This document shows positions 54,978 through 62,266 of a stretch of 64,000 nt of DNA, in pieces. The stretch lies in the NCBI GenBank assembly GCA_019359235.1, contig JAHHHT010000011.1, positions 62,001 to 126,000 on the forward strand, in the 5' to 3' direction. The position numbers and the translations under genes were made by a program. Numbering within the stretch: position 1 is the first letter of the stretch; each line of letters begins with the position of its first letter. Below the pieces are notes generated by a model. It was given only the letters and a program-made list of their open reading frames with translations. It did no database searches and was not told where the DNA came from. Source of the stretch: Oscillatoria princeps RMCB-10. GTDB lineage: Bacteria; Cyanobacteriota; Cyanobacteriia; Cyanobacteriales; Oscillatoriaceae.

Positions 54978-55133
54978 ATGAAAAACAAGACTTTCATGCC
55001 GAAACAAGCCGCTCCCGTAGAGCGCCTGTCTCCCGCGACTGCCGGTGCTGCCGGTGGTGGGGTGGTGCCCCTGTGGGACAGTAAGTGGTTCGGCGGGAAC
55101 GAGGGGCCTTTTGCCGGCGATGATGCCGAGTAA
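54978..55133 (+). CDS. Cyanobactin precursor peptide 3
   Basis: A 51-aa peptide with leader MKNKTFMPKQAAPVERLSPA and Gly/Ala spacer. After GGVVP the predicted core is LWDSKWFGGNEGP, then FAGDDAE. It is aromatic, with one positive and two negative charges. Only 46 bases separate it from precursor 4, so the two share a transcript. Confidence 0.92.
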   Translation: MKNKTFMPKQAAPVERLSPATAGAAGGGVVPLWDSKWFGGNEGPFAGDDAE

Positions 55134-55179
55134 CTCCCCCCGCCTTGTATCAGTTCTTTTAACTTAGGAGAACTAAGCA

Positions 55180-55338
55180 ATGAAAAACAGGACTGTTAGC
55201 CCGAAGCAATCCGCTCCCGTGGAGCGCAATTCCCACGCCACTGCTGCCGGTGCCGGTGCGGAGAAGGGAGGGGTGGTGCCCTTATTTAGAGAATATCTTG
55301 GTAGAGGAGTCCCCTTTGCCGGCGATGATGCCGAGTAG
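55180..55338 (+). CDS. Cyanobactin precursor peptide 4
   Basis: A 52-aa peptide. The leader MKNRTVSPKQSAPVERNSHA has several substitutions relative to its neighbours. After GGVVP the predicted core is LFREYLGRGVP, then FAGDDAE. The two arginines make it the most basic core. TTAGGAG lies 10 bases before ATG 55180. It ends in TAG where the others use TAA. Confidence 0.92.
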   Translation: MKNRTVSPKQSAPVERNSHATAAGAGAEKGGVVPLFREYLGRGVPFAGDDAE

Positions 55339-55565
55339 CTCTCTCATCTCTACACTTGGGTGAGGCCACCGGCAGCTCAGGCAGAAAGGCAGCAGGGCGC
55401 GCCCTGCTGAAATCAGCCTAAAAAGCATTAGTTGCCGGCAGAAGAAAGCTGGGGAAACCCCCTAACCGCACACGAGGTTGGGGGGAATTCCTTTGGGGTT
55501 GCATCCCTCACTTCTATTGCCTATTTACCGCAGAAAAATTCCGACAAATTTTTATCACAGACCCC

Positions 55566-55595
55566 TTGACGGCGACGGGCACTGTGTGCAACAAT
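55566..55595 (+). promoter_or_regulatory. Candidate promoter for precursor 5
   Basis: TTGACG at 55566-55571, 18 bases, then AACAAT at 55590-55595. The same positions in copy B carry the better TTGACA/AATAAT, so the pair looks conserved through the duplication. About 110 bases of leader follow before the ATG. Confidence 0.4.
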
Positions 55596-55705
55596 TCCAG
55601 CAAGTAAGTCGGAATTGGCACCCGACTCCCCATGAGGAAAAATCACTCTGGGAGAGGGAGCCGGTCAGACTGCCTAGAATTCATAACTATTGGAGATAAA
55701 ACCCC

Positions 55706-55885
55706 ATGAAAAACAAGACTGTCATGCCGAAGCAAGCCGCTCCCGTTGAGCGCCTGTCCCCCGCGACTGCCGGTGCTGCCGGTGCAAGTGCTGGTGGCGA
55801 GAAAGAGGGGGTGGGGCCCCTTATCTTCTTTTTGCCTCAACCGGGCGGGGGAACGAGTCCCTTTGCCGGCGATGATGCCGAGTAA
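55706..55885 (+). CDS. Cyanobactin precursor peptide 5
   Basis: A 59-aa peptide, the longest of the set because of a longer Gly/Ala spacer (TAGAAGASAGGEKE). The leader is MKNKTVMPKQAAPVERLSPA. After GVGP the predicted core is LIFFLPQPGGGTSP, then FAGDDAE. At 14 residues it is the largest predicted ring here. TTGGAGAT precedes ATG 55706. Confidence 0.92.
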   Translation: MKNKTVMPKQAAPVERLSPATAGAAGASAGGEKEGVGPLIFFLPQPGGGTSPFAGDDAE

Positions 55886-56201
55886 CTCCCTCATCAATAC
55901 ACTGACCTGAAAAAATGTCAAAAGTCTTTCCCAGCTTCCTTTGGCGCTCGATTAGCTTGCGCTAACTGCCGCACAACCTGTGCTTTGTAACTCGTTTGAC
56001 CATACCCCGCACCCCGTTGCCGGGGGATGTTTTGCCAGCCTGGGAATGAGAAACCGGTTTCTGAATGCTGGTAGGGGCGGGTTTACAGACATCTTTTGGG
56101 ACGGGTTTACAGACATCCTTTATTACCAACAAACATCTGGAGTGAACCCGCCCCTACCTTTTATCTCGGGTGAGCCCCGCTCCTACATATGTATGTAATA
56201 A

Positions 56202-56276
56202 CCCACAGCCTGTAGGGGCGGCCCCCCGTGGCCGCCCCTGGTTTCTGGCTCTTGGTTAAGCCCACCGACTGTCAGG
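56202..56276. repeat. 75-bp repeat, copy 1
   Basis: CCCACAGCCTGTAGGGGCGG, a GGGGCGGCC/GGCCGCCCC palindrome, then GGTTTCTGGCTCTTGG and CCCACCGACTGTCAGG. It is identical over its length to 57481-57555. Confidence 0.9.
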
Positions 56277-56454
56277 CGTTCCGTTCCTTCCGCAGTTGCT
56301 GAAATCCTAGAAAAAGCCAAAGTTACCGGCAGCAGAAAGCTGGGGAAACCCCCTAACCGCACACAGGGTGGGGGGTGTTTGCCGTGGGGAGAATCCCTCA
56401 CTTTTCTTGCCTCTTGACGGCAGAAAAAATTCCCAATTTTTTCTCACAAACCCC

Positions 56455-56484
56455 TTGACAGCGAGGGAAACAGTGTGCAATAAT
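56455..56484 (+). promoter_or_regulatory. Candidate promoter for precursors 6 and 7
   Basis: Consensus TTGACA at 56455-56460, 18 bases, AATAAT at 56479-56484; with a 17-base spacer the -10 is CAATAA. No other promoter is evident before precursor 7, which follows 73 bases after precursor 6. Confidence 0.5.
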
Positions 56485-56591
56485 CACAGCAGGTAAGTCG
56501 GAATTGGCCCCCGACCCCAAGGGAGAAATCACAGGAGCAGAGGGAGCCGGTCAGACTGCCTAGAATTCATAACTATTGGAGATGAAATCTC

Positions 56592-56750
56592 ATGAAAAAC
56601 AAGACTGTCATGCCAAAGCAAGCCGCTCCCGTTGAGCGCAATTCCCCCGCGACTGCCGGTGCCGGTGCCGAGAAAGGGGTGGAGGTGGTGCCCTCTGGAC
56701 ATTGGGCCCTCCCTGACATTGTTCCCTTTGCCGGCGATGATGCGGAGTAA
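56592..56750 (+). CDS. Cyanobactin precursor peptide 6
   Basis: A 52-aa peptide with leader MKNKTVMPKQAAPVERNSPA and spacer TAGAGAEKG. After VEVVP the predicted core is SGHWALPDIVP, then FAGDDAE. It has one His and one Trp. ATG 56592 is preceded by TTGGAGATGAAATCTC. Confidence 0.92.
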   Translation: MKNKTVMPKQAAPVERNSPATAGAGAEKGVEVVPSGHWALPDIVPFAGDDAE

Positions 56751-56823
56751 CTCCCTCATCCTAACACTACTCTCAAAAAAGGTCAGATTGCCTAGAACTC
56801 GTAACTATTGGAGATGAAATCCC

Positions 56824-56970
56824 ATGAAAAACAAGACTGTCATGCCGAAGCAAGCCGCTCCCGTAGAGCGCAATTCCCCCGCGACTGCCGGTGCCGAGAA
56901 AGGGGTGGTCGCCTGCGTGACTCGGGAAATTACTGGATTCCCTCCTTTTGCCGGCGATGATGCCGAGTAA
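56824..56970 (+). CDS. Cyanobactin precursor peptide 7
   Basis: A 48-aa peptide, the shortest. The leader is identical to that of precursor 6 through SPATAG. After KGVVA the predicted core is CVTREITGFPP, then FAGDDAE. The core starts with Cys and ends with two prolines. The region immediately downstream runs into the transposase remnant. Confidence 0.92.
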   Translation: MKNKTVMPKQAAPVERNSPATAGAEKGVVACVTREITGFPPFAGDDAE

Positions 56971-57002
56971 CTCCCTCATCCTAACACTGACCTCAAAAGA
57001 TG

Positions 57003-57690
57003 TCAAAAGTCTTGACCCGCTTCCTTTGGCGCTCGATTGGCTTCAATAAACTTCCGCACAACCTGTGCCGTATGGTCGTTTTCCGATACCTGGCACCCCC
57101 GGTCGCAGGCCACTGACTGCGTGGGATTGGCCCTAGTTGAGCGCTTCTTGTCGGGAGAAGGGTTGATATGAACCCCAGCTAAAAGTCGGCTCCCCCAGTG
57201 GGACAGGGCTGGGGTTTTGCCCTTGGGTTTGTACTTTTGGCAAAATCCACGGTATTTCTGGGCACACTCCTCAAGAGTGCTGCCCAGTTGCAAGAAAGCT
57301 GGATGCCATTGAGTGAGTCCATCGTCTGTCAGGCGATCGTAACTTCCGTAGTTGCTGAAATCATAAAAAAAGCCTTTGCGCATTTTGGCAGCTTTAGGGT
57401 TGCCGTGAATGTAGCGCAGCGTGTTTAAAGCGCGTTCCCTATCTGAGGGGGCAAATCCGTCGCAGTAATACCGCTTTGTGCCCACAGCCTGTAGGGGCGG
57501 CCCCCCGTGGCCGCCCCTGGTTTCTGGCTCTTGGTTAAGCCCACCGACTGTCAGGGGTTCGTGGGCAAATCTTCCGACTGTGCCGGTTCGATAAGATAGT
57601 GGACGTGGTTGGACATAATGCAGAGGGCGTACAGTTTGAATTGATACTTGTCCAGCGCTTTCTTAATCGCATTGTCCTCCCCTGTCTCCT
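57003..57690 (-). pseudogene. RAYT/IS200-type transposase, interrupted
   Basis: Two pieces of a Y1-family transposase (REP-associated type) are visible. The N-terminal piece, about 57690 to 57556, gives FKLYALCIMSNHVHYLIEPAQ with the HUH pair HVH. The C-terminal piece, from about 57480 to 57003, gives FAPSDRERALNTLRYIHGNPKAAKMRKGFFYDFSNY, then the family tail GSRLLAGVHINPS and VRKFIEANRAPKEAGQDF. The middle, with FNRxxxRxGHLFQ-like residues, is missing and replaced by the 75-bp repeat (57481-57555). Inactive. Remnants of the same 3' end occur behind precursors 2 and 5. Confidence 0.8.
57481..57555. repeat. 75-bp repeat, copy 2, inside the transposase
   Basis: Identical to 56202-56276. It sits exactly where the transposase reading frame breaks, so it replaced or entered the central part of that gene. 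Confidence 0.9.
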
Positions 57691-58229
57691 CTTTCCTCGA
57701 AAAAAAAAACCGCAGATGTTGAGAGTCTCGGTCTACTATGAAAGCCCGCGTTGGGCGAAGCCCTTCCCGCAGGGTAGGCGGGCTACCCAACGGGTACGCC
57801 GAGAAAGCGCGTCTACGTCTGTCGCAGTGAGTTTCCAAGAGACTGTTGGCGAATCCGTGAGGGGTTAGACCTCCTCGCTCGGAAGTAAAGAACGGCGAAG
57901 CATTGGCGAAGCGAAATTTCGGGCGCAGTCGTAAAGATCCGCGCCGCCAATGCTTCGCCCCTACATAAGATCCGATGTAGGGGCGAAGCATGAGCGCGAC
58001 TGTTTGTGCTATCTGTGCAAGGATTACATCCGCTCATGCTTCGCCCTTCCCTAAGCGCTAGCTACAGTAACTCGTCGTAACTCGTAGCGTTCCCTATCCC
58101 ACCGGCACGGCTTGGAGGCGCGTTCCCTGGGAGGGAACGCACCCTACCCTTGGGGATTTGTGTGTCAACCGTAGCGTGCCGGCGAGGGGGCTGAGAAAGC
58201 CAAATTTTGTACGCAATCTTCTATTAAAC
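57691..58229. other. Repeat mosaic between transposase and P3
   Basis: Contains AAGCCCTTCCCGCAGGGTAGGCGGGCTACCC, the AGAGACTGTTGGCGAATCC unit also at 42470, an inverted pair around GCGAAGCATTGGCGAAGC, and the perfect AGGGGCGAAGCATGAGCG palindromic unit (57945-57995) related to 25620-25680. A GGGAACGCACCCTAC half-palindrome is at 58130-58148. No gene. Confidence 0.6.
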
Positions 58230-58374
58230 TAACTCAAGTTGCTCCCTACAAGTCTAAGCATCCAGATCCCCCCAAACCCCCCTTAAAAAGGGGGGCTTTG
58301 AGAATGTCCCCCCCTAAAAAAGGGGGGGCTAGGGGGGGAACAAACTGGACGCTTGCAACTAGCAACTTGAGTTA
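58230..58374. mobile_element. MITE-like element, aactcaagttgc ends, copy 1
   Basis: Starts TAACTCAAGTTGC and ends GCAACTTGAGTTA (perfect inverted ends), with CCCCCCTTAAAAAGGGGGG hairpins inside. A second copy is at 60810-60974, on the other side of protease P3. Its right end overlaps the start of the next element. Confidence 0.8.
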
Positions 58375-58479
58375 TAGCAGTAGCCACTTAGGGCACGGAC
58401 GTAGGACAGGCGTCTCGCCTGTCCCTGTCCCTACTGGCAAGTGAGATGCCCTGTCCTAAACTGACTGTGTGCTGTTATA
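58373..58479. mobile_element. MITE-like element, tatagca ends
   Basis: TATAGCAGTAGCCACTTAGG at the left and CTAAACTGACTGTGTGCTGTTATA at the right, with one GGACAGGCG-TCT-CGCCTGTCC hairpin. It joins head-on to the preceding element and lies 44 bases before the P3 start. Confidence 0.75.
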
Positions 58480-58522
58480 TATTAAACTAGATACCAGAGT
58501 AAATCCTCAGTCTCAATCCATC

Positions 58523-60802
58523 ATGCCCGACTTAACCGCCATCCCCGGAATCCCCGACCTGTGGACATACACCAAAGGCGATCCCCGCATCACCATCGCC
58601 ATCCTCGACGGTCCCGTTGACATGGAACGCGCCTGCTTTGCCGGTGCCAATTTTACCCAGCGACGCCCCTACTGGGCGACAGACATCGAAATTAACGACG
58701 AATACCTGCACTACCTTCACCTATTTTTAGAGTTCGAGAAAGAGCAGAAAGCCAAAAAAGACGAAGAGGACTACGACAAAGACGAAGCCAAAGAAGAAAA
58801 AGAAGCCTTCTATAAAACCTTCCCAAAACCGATTCTGGATCGCATTCAGCTATCCGCCCACGCCTGCCACATTTCTAGCACCATCTTAGGGCAGCACGGC
58901 ACAGCCGCACCCGGCATCGCCCCCCACTGCACCGGCATCAACATTCCGATCGCCTACGAGAACGAGAGCTTCATCTCCCCCGTCAACCTCACCCACGCCA
59001 TCAACGCCGCCTTAAAAGCGGGAGCCAATATCATCCACATTGCCGCCTGCCAGCCCACGCAAACCGGCATATCCCAAGAGCTTTTCGCCCGCGCCGTCAA
59101 ACAGTGCCAGGACAATAACGTCTTAATCGTCGCCCCCGCCGGCAACGACAAAGGCGAATGCTGGTGCATTCCCTCCATACTGCCAAATGTCCTCTCCGTG
59201 GGAGCCATGAGAGACGACGGACAGCCCTTCAAATTCAGCAACTATGGCGGACAGTATCAGAACCAAGGCGTGATGGCAAACGGCGGAAATATCCTGGGCG
59301 CACAGCCCGGAACCGACGAACCCATCCGGCAAAAAGGCACCAGCTGCGCCGCCCCGATCGTCACCGGCATTTCCGCCTTGCTGATGAGTTTGCAACTGCA
59401 GATGGGCGAAAAACCCAATGCGGAAACAGTGCGCGCCGCCATTCTCAATAGCGCCCTTCCGTGCGACCCTAAAGACATAGAAGAACCCGAACGCTGCTTG
59501 CGCGGAAAACTCAACATTCCCGGCGCATTTCAACTGCTAGCCGGCGAACCCTTACTATCTCCTTCCCCGGCACCTTACAGCTCGCCGGTGGCTCTTCCGC
59601 AGCCTGAGAGCGAAACCGAAGAGCAGGAGCCAACCCTATCTCCTTTCGGGGCACCCTACGGGATGCCGGTGGCGCGGGAGCACCCTGAGAGCGCAACCCT
59701 AGAAGCTCTGCCAACCGTGCTCCTAACTCATGCCCTGGGCGGGCACGGGGGCCCGCCCCTACAGCCGGGGAACCCTAACCTACAGGCAGATCCGACCGTA
59801 TTATCTCGTGACACACACCACCCTGGCAACCAGAACAATAAGGAAGTAGCGCAGCCCGCACTGGTGGCTTCCCAGGCAACGCCGGGGAATACAGCCCCCT
59901 CGCGCAACCCCTCGTTGATTACAGCCAGCCAAAGCCCTAATGCCATCAATCCCAGCGCAGTCTCTAACCTAGTCTACGCCTTAGGAACCGTAGGCTACGA
60001 CTTCGGATCTGAAGCGCGGCGCGACACCTTCAAACAGCTAATGCCGGCAGTTACCATCGACGGCGCAACCATTCCCGCCAATCCTTACGACGCCCGCCAG
60101 ATGGTAGACTATTTAGCAGAAAACACCGCAGAAGCCAAATCGCTCATCTGGACATTCAACCAGGAACTCAACCCCATTTACGCAATTGAACCCAAAGGAG
60201 CGTTTGGTGGCGATGTTTACGAAACCCTCATCCAAATCCTAGCCGGACAAGTTGAACCCGAAGACAGCGAAGACTATATCGAGCGCATGAGCCTTCCCGG
60301 CTTCCTCACCGACAGGACAGTCACACTGTTTTCAGGTGAAGAAATTCCCGTCGTTACAGTGCGAAACACCCGGGGGATGTACGGCTGGAACGTCAATAGC
60401 TTGGTGAGCGCCGCTGCAGAAAGTGTTCGCGCTCAAGCAGCAGACGCCGACGAGCGAGCCATACAGCGCTCTCTGAACAGCTTCCTGAAGCGCATTTACT
60501 ACGACTTGAGCAACTTGGGGAAAACCGCGCGAGATCGCGCCCTCAACTTCGCCTCCACCAACGTTTTCCAAGCCGCATCCACCTTTGTTGAAGCCATCGC
60601 CCGAGGCATGGAGCTCCACAGCATCGAAGTCGAGAAAAGCCCCTTCTGCCGGCTCGACAGCGACTGCTGGGATATGAAGCTGAAATTTTTTGACCCAGAA
60701 AACAGCCGGCGAGCCAAGAGAGTCTTCCTGTTTACCATAGATGTCCGAGATCCCATGCCGGTGACTTTGGGCAACGTGCGCTCTTGGTCGGTGTCGTCTT
60801 GA
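58523..60802 (+). CDS. PatA/PatG family protease, PatG-like with intact triad (P3)
   Basis: A 759-aa S8-fold protein from ATG 58523. The triad is complete: Asp29 (AILDG), His113 (AHACHISS, variant of HGTH), Ser274 (GTSCAAP), with Asn208. The Asp-His distance of 84 residues includes a highly charged helical insert (FLEFEKEQKAKKDEEDYDKD, then EAKEEKEAFYK), like the capping helices of PatG. I infer this is the working macrocyclase. The linker at about 370-470 is long and contains GGHGGPPLQPG, the translation of a dispersed repeat. The C-terminal domain begins about 483. It shares the FKFSN and GTDEPIR blocks with P2, showing recent common ancestry. Confidence 0.9.
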   Translation: MPDLTAIPGIPDLWTYTKGDPRITIAILDGPVDMERACFAGANFTQRRPYWATDIEINDEYLHYLHLFLEFEKEQKAKKDEEDYDKDEAKEEKEAFYKTFPKPILDRIQLSAHACHISSTILGQHGTAAPGIAPHCTGINIPIAYENESFISPVNLTHAINAALKAGANIIHIAACQPTQTGISQELFARAVKQCQDNNVLIVAPAGNDKGECWCIPSILPNVLSVGAMRDDGQPFKFSNYGGQYQNQGVMANGGNILGAQPGTDEPIRQKGTSCAAPIVTGISALLMSLQLQMGEKPNAETVRAAILNSALPCDPKDIEEPERCLRGKLNIPGAFQLLAGEPLLSPSPAPYSSPVALPQPESETEEQEPTLSPFGAPYGMPVAREHPESATLEALPTVLLTHALGGHGGPPLQPGNPNLQADPTVLSRDTHHPGNQNNKEVAQPALVASQATPGNTAPSRNPSLITASQSPNAINPSAVSNLVYALGTVGYDFGSEARRDTFKQLMPAVTIDGATIPANPYDARQMVDYLAENTAEAKSLIWTFNQELNPIYAIEPKGAFGGDVYETLIQILAGQVEPEDSEDYIERMSLPGFLTDRTVTLFSGEEIPVVTVRNTRGMYGWNVNSLVSAAAESVRAQAADADERAIQRSLNSFLKRIYYDLSNLGKTARDRALNFASTNVFQAASTFVEAIARGMELHSIEVEKSPFCRLDSDCWDMKLKFFDPENSRRAKRVFLFTIDVRDPMPVTLGNVRSWSVSS

Positions 60803-60809
60803 GGTAACA

Positions 60810-60974
60810 TAACTCAAGTTGCTACCTACAAGTGAGTCTGGCTAGATCCCCCCCTAGCCCCCCCTTAAAAAGGGGGGGAATTATCAAAGCCCCCCAACGT
60901 AGGGGCGGTGCCCCCGTGCCCGCCCCGTTTGGGGGGATCTGGATGCAATGACTTGTAGGTCGCAACTTGGGTTA
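60810..60974. mobile_element. MITE-like element, aactcaagttgc ends, copy 2
   Basis: Starts TAACTCAAGTTGCTACCTACAAGT and ends ACTTGTAGGTCGCAACTTGGGTTA. Inside are GATCCCCCCCTAGCCCCCC, TTAAAAAGGGGGGG and an embedded GTAGGGGCGGTGCCCCCGTG unit, so another repeat has entered it. Confidence 0.8.
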
Positions 60975-61196
60975 ACATACTCACAGCAACGCGCCCTGGG
61001 GCACTGGGCATTGGGCATTGGGTATTGGGCAAAAGCTGATTTCTCGCGCAGGCGCGGAGCGCCGGTAGCTCAACCCTGCGGGAAGCCGCTTGCGCTATAG
61101 ACGCGCAAGCGCTTCCCCATGCGCTATGCGCCATGCCCCATGCCCCATGCGCACACAAGACATAATATAATTTACTCCTAGCCTATCATCACACCA
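60975..61196. other. Short-repeat region before the PatC-fusion gene
   Basis: Contains GGGCATTGGGCATTGGGTATTGGGC and CGCCATGCCCCATGCCCCATGCGC runs plus CGCAAGCGCTTCC. There is no gene; a promoter could lie in the AT-rich last 40 bases. Confidence 0.45.
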
Positions 61197-61988
61197 ATGC
61201 CTAAAGCACCCCCCCCAACAGCATCTGCATCCCCACCGCCGGTGGAAACCCTTTGGCAAATTGGTAAACCCAAAGGAGGAAAGCAAGAATTTCTCCAAAC
61301 CGGCGGCTGGAGCCAAGAATTCAACTACGATGTCGGCTCAGATGCAGATCCCGTCAACCGCCCGCAAGTGCCAGGGGTTCTCAGCCAGTTTCGCTCCCCG
61401 AAAACAGCCAAAGAAGCTGCAACCTCTCAACTCAACATTCATTTTAACCTGACGCGGAACTACGAAGAAGGACAGCTAGTTTTATTCTACGCTCGCTTTG
61501 GCACACCAGACGATAGCCTGTTTCTGGATGGCGAGCTAATCCAGAAAATCCCCGGACAAAAGGACGGGAAAGCCCAGTCAAACGAAATCCCCCTGAAAGC
61601 CCTGTCCAAAGGCAAACACACCCTGTCCATAACCACAGCCGGGAAGAGTGGGAAACACGCCATTGACTACTTGAAATTGCAAGCCTCAACGGCCAAAAAC
61701 CTACCCATTCCCGAATCGCCCATCACCCCGGAAAGTGCCGTCAAACCGGCACCTGAAGCCAAACCCGCACCTGAAGTCACACCCGCTGCTGAGGTCAAAC
61801 CCCAAACCAAGGAAAAACCGGCACCCACGCCGGCACCCAAAACCGAGGTGACACCCGAAACAGAGGCGCAGCGCCGTCTGTTAGCAACCGGCTTAGAAGA
61901 CTACGGCTTCTGGTGGCAGCAAATGGCAAAAGAACAGTCATCTCCGAAAGAAAAGAAACCTTTCCGCCGGGGGCGCATCTGGTCGTGA
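61197..61988 (+). CDS. Beta-sandwich domain fused to a PatC-type tail
   Basis: A 263-aa protein. Residues 15-165 look like a carbohydrate-binding-type beta-sandwich: ETLWQIGKPKGGKQEFLQTG, FNLTRNYEEGQLVLFYARFG, FLDGELIQKIPG, and KGKHTLSITTAG. A Pro/Ala/Glu linker (KPAPEAKPAPEVTPAAEVKP) follows. The last 45 residues, LLATGLEDYGFWWQQMAKEQ and KKPFRRGRIWS, match the PatC-type protein at 49365. No signal peptide is seen. The fusion ties the gene to the cyanobactin locus, and it lies 394 bases after P3. The sandwich assignment is by pattern only; its ligand is unknown. Confidence 0.75.
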   Translation: MPKAPPPTASASPPPVETLWQIGKPKGGKQEFLQTGGWSQEFNYDVGSDADPVNRPQVPGVLSQFRSPKTAKEAATSQLNIHFNLTRNYEEGQLVLFYARFGTPDDSLFLDGELIQKIPGQKDGKAQSNEIPLKALSKGKHTLSITTAGKSGKHAIDYLKLQASTAKNLPIPESPITPESAVKPAPEAKPAPEVTPAAEVKPQTKEKPAPTPAPKTEVTPETEAQRRLLATGLEDYGFWWQQMAKEQSSPKEKKPFRRGRIWS

Positions 61989-62068
61989 TATAAACTCCGC
62001 TAGCATCGTTATTATAGTTGTAGGCGCGGGATGGCCCGCTCTCTTTGAGACACAACGAAAAATTGCAA

Positions 62069-62110
62069 TAAACCCGCCCCACCCCACCGCCGGTGTGGCG
62101 GGCGGGTTTA
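62069..62110. terminator. Bidirectional hairpin terminator
   Basis: TAAACCCGCC / GGCGGGTTTA, a 10-bp perfect stem flanked by A-rich and T-rich ends, with further pairing inside (CACCGCCGGTG). It lies between the converging PatC-fusion and DUF2079 genes, so it could end both. Confidence 0.6.
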
Positions 62111-62176
62111 TCTGAGATATCTGCCGGTGTCAGAGGTTATCTGTACCCCCAACTCTACGGAATATTGTACCATATT

Positions 62177-62266
62177 TGACAAACAAATACTCGCTCACCC
62201 GCTCGAACCGCGAGCCAGTAGGGTGCGTTCATCCGGAACGCACCCTACTACTGACAAACAAATACA
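62177..62266. repeat. Palindromic repeat flanked by a 14-bp direct repeat
   Basis: TGACAAACAAATAC occurs at 62177-62190 and again at 62253-62266. Between them is a GTAGGGTGCGTTC/GAACGCACCCTAC palindrome. The layout resembles an insertion with a target-site duplication and alters the C-terminus of the DUF2079 gene. Confidence 0.75.

Larger units (their letters stand above)
55430..55920 (+). repeat. Duplicated precursor cassette, copy A
   Basis: This segment, containing the upstream region and precursor 5, is matched by 56325-56760 (copy B, precursor 6). Shared landmarks are GCTGGGGAAACCCCCTAACC, CCCCTTGAC(G/A)GCGA, GTAAGTCGGAATTGG and GAGGGAGCCGGTCAGACTGC. The last part (GGTCAGA..TATTGGAGAT) is present a third time before precursor 7. 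Confidence 0.85.
55886..56591. other. Gap between precursors 5 and 6 with transposase fossils
   Basis: About 55918-55985 matches the 3' end of the transposase at 57003 on the minus strand (CTTCCTTTGGCGCTCGATTAG, CGCACAACCTGTGC). A GGGGCGGGTTTACAGACATC / GTGAACCCGCCCCTAC inverted pair spans 56070-56157. The 75-bp repeat at 56202-56276 is followed by another transposase fragment (56277-56330: CGTTCC..TTGCTGAAATC) that matches 57327-57375. Confidence 0.65.
56325..56760 (+). repeat. Duplicated precursor cassette, copy B
   Basis: The partner of 55430-55920; it carries precursor 6. The non-coding leader is better conserved than the core-coding stretch, so the cassette duplicated as a unit and the core then diverged. 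Confidence 0.85.

Noticed and set aside
54911-55180. Frames antisense to the precursor genes
   Set aside because: The plus-strand precursors have leaders, ribosome sites and conserved ends; the antisense frames share only what the repeats force.
46713-61988. YcaO heterocyclase (PatD) or PatF-type prenyltransferase in the cyanobactin locus
   Set aside because: I looked for both between the proteases and found no such frame, and the precursors lack the LAELSEEAL heterocyclase recognition helix.
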